Shown here piece after piece: positions 8,434-9,955 of a stretch of 9,955 bases of DNA (the stretch's first letter is position 1; each line of letters starts with the position of its first letter). A program made the position numbers and the translations under genes. Under the pieces are notes generated by a model. That model saw only the letters and a program-made list of their open reading frames with translations. It had not been told where the DNA came from and searched no databases. This stretch comes from Candidatus Argoarchaeum ethanivorans (GTDB taxonomy: Archaea > Halobacteriota > Methanosarcinia > Methanosarcinales > EX4572-44). The stretch spans positions 1-9,955 of the forward strand of contig CAJHIR010000038.1 in NCBI GenBank assembly GCA_905067535.1, in the 5' to 3' direction.

Positions 8434-8461
8434 ATTCAACACCAACCAATACACATACAAG

Positions 8462-8470
8462 ATATAAAAC
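8462..8470 (-). promoter_or_regulatory. Probable TATA box of polC
   Basis: On the minus strand TTTTATATC is centred 33 bases before ATG 8433. The expected transcript start is near 8440, giving a leader of about 8 nt. This places the TATA box against the upstream in-frame ATG at 8460 and argues against that start. Confidence 0.6.
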
Positions 8471-8505
8471 TAACATTACTCTTGTTCTCTGGTGTAGTGT
8501 ATAGA

Positions 8506-8516
8506 AATCTTTATGA
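8506..8516 (+). promoter_or_regulatory. Possible TATA box of the regulator operon
   Basis: GAAATCTTTATGAG (8504-8517) resembles a BRE plus TATA arrangement. A start about 26 bases downstream falls near 8538, inside the palindromic cluster at 8532-8555. The alternative GCCTATATTA (8526-8535) would start near 8556. Both place the candidate operator at or beside the transcription start. Confidence 0.4.
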
Positions 8517-8531
8517 GGTTATAACGCCTAT

Positions 8532-8555
8532 ATTAGTTAATTAACATTAGTTAAT
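8532..8555. promoter_or_regulatory. Operator-like repeat cluster in the polC/regulator divergent region
   Basis: Three GTTAA half-sites occur in 19 bases. GTTAATTAAC (8536-8545) is a perfect palindrome; TTAAC-ATTA-GTTAA (8541-8554) is a second perfect inverted repeat sharing one arm with the first; and ATTAGTTAA is directly repeated at 8532 and 8546, a 14-bp period. The octamer TAACATTA within the cluster recurs at 8471-8478, next to the polC TATA box. A winged-helix regulator gene begins 26 bases downstream, so autoregulation is a reasonable inference. The region is AT-rich, which raises the chance of accidental palindromes. Confidence 0.5.
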
Positions 8556-8580
8556 ATCTGTTTTATTGAGGCTATATGAT

Positions 8581-9090
8581 ATGGGCAAGAGAACTCGCAT
8601 TATTAATGATCCGTCTGAACTTATTACATTACTGAGGATATTTGGTTCTGAACCGCACAAAAAAATCTTTGATGTGCTCAGTACTGAGTGGAAAACCGTG
8701 GAAGATCTTTCAACAATATCTGACAACGATGTACCTGAAATCATGGCATTCCTCAAAAAAAGCGGACTCATTGAAAGTAAATGGAGAATACCTGAGCCAG
8801 GCAAAACACCAGATAAAGAATACCATACATCCTACTCAAAAGTGCAGCTTAACTTCCAGTGTTCATTAGAGGATTTAAGTGGCTTGATACAACTAACCTT
8901 TAGAACTGAAAATGAAATTAGGGATTCGATGATAGCGATTGAGGAAGAAGTTAAAAAAGGCAACCAGTCAATGAATGGTTTATGTAGAGTATTTGGTAAA
9001 AGCTCACTTTTCATAAGAGGGATTGCACGACGTTCTTCAAAACTCAATGTCAAAGGACAACGAATCGAGTGGACTGAGGGGGCGGAATAA
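8581..9090 (+). CDS. ArsR-like winged-helix protein, probable transcriptional regulator
   Basis: The 169-residue protein begins MGKRTRIIND. A helical segment with LLRIFGSEPHKKIFDVLS (about 17-34) is followed by TVEDLSTISDNDVPEIMAFL and KKSGLIES (about 39-66), the usual order of an ArsR/TrmB-like winged helix in archaea. A short YHTSYSKVQLNFQCS strand region (about 81-95) suggests the wing, and the rest is mostly helical with no ligand motif I recognise. I chose ATG 8581 because GAGG at 8568-8571 lies nine bases upstream; a TTG at 8566 would add five residues but has no such site. The stop codon abuts the TTG start of the next regulator, so the two are almost certainly cotranscribed and translationally coupled. 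It is divergent from polC and shares its promoter region. The specific family and target are unknown. Confidence 0.75.
   Translation: MGKRTRIINDPSELITLLRIFGSEPHKKIFDVLSTEWKTVEDLSTISDNDVPEIMAFLKKSGLIESKWRIPEPGKTPDKEYHTSYSKVQLNFQCSLEDLSGLIQLTFRTENEIRDSMIAIEEEVKKGNQSMNGLCRVFGKSSLFIRGIARRSSKLNVKGQRIEWTEGAE
9076..9082 (+). promoter_or_regulatory. Ribosome binding site supporting the TTG start at 9091
   Basis: GAGGGGG lies inside the last codons of the upstream regulator gene, eight bases before TTG 9091. It is the only good Shine-Dalgarno match near this start and indicates coupled translation of the two regulators. Confidence 0.6.
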
Positions 9091-9891
9091 TTGGTAGAAC
9101 CGGTAGAACTTTTCCGAAGTAAAAAAAACATAACCAAGTTCCAGATACTTGTAGAAATAATGGAACATCAACCTGTTGTACGACAAAGAGAGATTGCAGA
9201 TACTATTGGGGTAACACCACAGGCAGTATCTGAGTACACAAAAGAACTGCTCAATGAACGCATGATCCACTCGGATGGCAGGGTTCGCTATCACATCACA
9301 AAAAGGGGGGTGGAATGGGTACTCGAAAATGCAACAGATATCAAGAAGTATGCTCGCTTCATCTTAGAAGATATCATAACACATGTGACCACATGGCCAG
9401 CACTTGCCAAAACAGCACTTACAAAAGGTCAAAAAGTTACACTCTACATGGAAAACGGACTGCTTTATGCAAAGCCCATCGAGCCTGACTACAAAGGAAC
9501 AACTGGTACGATAGTTACAGATGCCAGTGAACTGGATGATGTTGGAGTTACAAACATAAAAGGCATGCTAAAACTTGAACCTGTTGAGATAGTTATCTGT
9601 AAAATCCCGCGTATCGAACGTGGTGGATCGAAGACTGTAGACCTTGAAGAATTAAAAAAGCTGATCCTGACAAAAAAATATATTGCAGCCATCGGAGTCG
9701 AAGCACTGACTTCTCTTAGAAAAATAAATGTCACCCCAGATGCGTTCTTTGGAACAAAGGAATCTATCATAGAGGCAGCATACCATGGCGTATCTTCACT
9801 TGTTGTAGCAACAGACGAAGAAGTGCCAGCCCTGCTGAGGCGAATAGAACAGGAAAAATTCACCTACAATCTGGTGGAGATAACAAAATAG
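9091..9891 (+). CDS. Winged-helix regulator with conserved C-terminal domain of unknown function
   Basis: The 266-residue protein has an N-terminal MarR/Lrp-like winged helix. KFQILVEIMEHQPVVRQREI (16-35) is followed by the recognition part ADTIGVTPQAVSEYTKELL (36-54) and a wing, RMIHSDGRVRYHITKRG (57-73). A helical linker (about 80-108) follows. A mixed alpha/beta C-terminal half (about 110-266) includes KGTTGTIVTDASELDD, TPDAFFGTKESIIEAAYHG and VATDEEVPALLRRIEQ; it looks like an effector-sensing domain, but no ligand residues are evident. The start is TTG 9091, directly after the previous stop TAA, supported by the purine-rich GAGGGGG at 9076-9082. The next in-frame Met is residue 24, inside the helix-turn-helix region, so the TTG start is preferred. 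Related proteins are widespread in methanogens as predicted regulators without assigned targets. Confidence 0.8.
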   Translation: MVEPVELFRSKKNITKFQILVEIMEHQPVVRQREIADTIGVTPQAVSEYTKELLNERMIHSDGRVRYHITKRGVEWVLENATDIKKYARFILEDIITHVTTWPALAKTALTKGQKVTLYMENGLLYAKPIEPDYKGTTGTIVTDASELDDVGVTNIKGMLKLEPVEIVICKIPRIERGGSKTVDLEELKKLILTKKYIAAIGVEALTSLRKINVTPDAFFGTKESIIEAAYHGVSSLVVATDEEVPALLRRIEQEKFTYNLVEITK

Positions 9892-9955
9892 TGTCATGAC
9901 AATTTAGTTCTTAGACGTACTTTAGGATCGTGCGAGTGTTAAGCCTCTTCTTGTT

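Noticed and set aside
9892..9901. TGTCATGACA perfect palindrome directly after the second regulator stop
   Set aside because: It is a 10-bp palindrome with no second copy, T run or promoter context in the window. It could be an operator of a gene beyond the edge, but nothing supports that.
9892..9955. C-terminal end of a minus-strand gene (reading ...RLNTRTILKYV and stop)
   Set aside because: All three minus frames hit a stop within these 64 bases, so none is favoured, and no family can be recognised from about 14 residues.

Overview
The window reads as archaeal chromosome, from a methanogen- or ANME-like member of the Halobacteriota/Euryarchaeota. It carries a group II chaperonin (thermosome), the large subunit of the archaea-specific D-family DNA polymerase, a tRNA without an encoded CCA, TATA-type promoters with short leaders, oligo-T termination and an archaeal-type secreted beta-propeller lipoprotein. 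The N-terminal sequence of the polymerase and the IS481-type transposase remind me of Methanosarcinales and relatives. That placement rests on recalled family resemblance, not on a search.

Layout from left to right. Positions 1-680 (minus) hold an IS481-like transposase broken by three small frame changes and cut by the window edge; a possible element end lies at 691-727. The thermosome gene (807-2468, plus) follows, with its own TATA box and Shine-Dalgarno site. Only 29 bases after its stop comes tRNA-Arg(TCG) (2498-2571), separated from it by an oligo-T tract. Behind the tRNA is a 67-68 bp tandem duplication (2571-2705). Each copy carries a 9-bp hairpin and ends in a copy of the tRNA 3' acceptor strand. 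A beta-propeller lipoprotein gene (2714-4888, minus) converges on this region. DNA polymerase II large subunit (4966-8433, minus) lies upstream of it in the same direction, but the lipoprotein gene has its own TATA box. A 147-bp divergent promoter region separates the polymerase from a tightly coupled pair of winged-helix regulators (8581-9090 and 9091-9891, plus).

Most of this is informational housekeeping: protein folding, translation and replication. The less ordinary parts are the duplicated tRNA trailer, an in-frame duplication inside the polymerase subunit, and the palindrome-rich divergent promoter between the polymerase and the regulator pair. I found no CRISPR array, intein, defence island or other clearly new multi-gene system. 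The final 64 bases hold no gene I can support.
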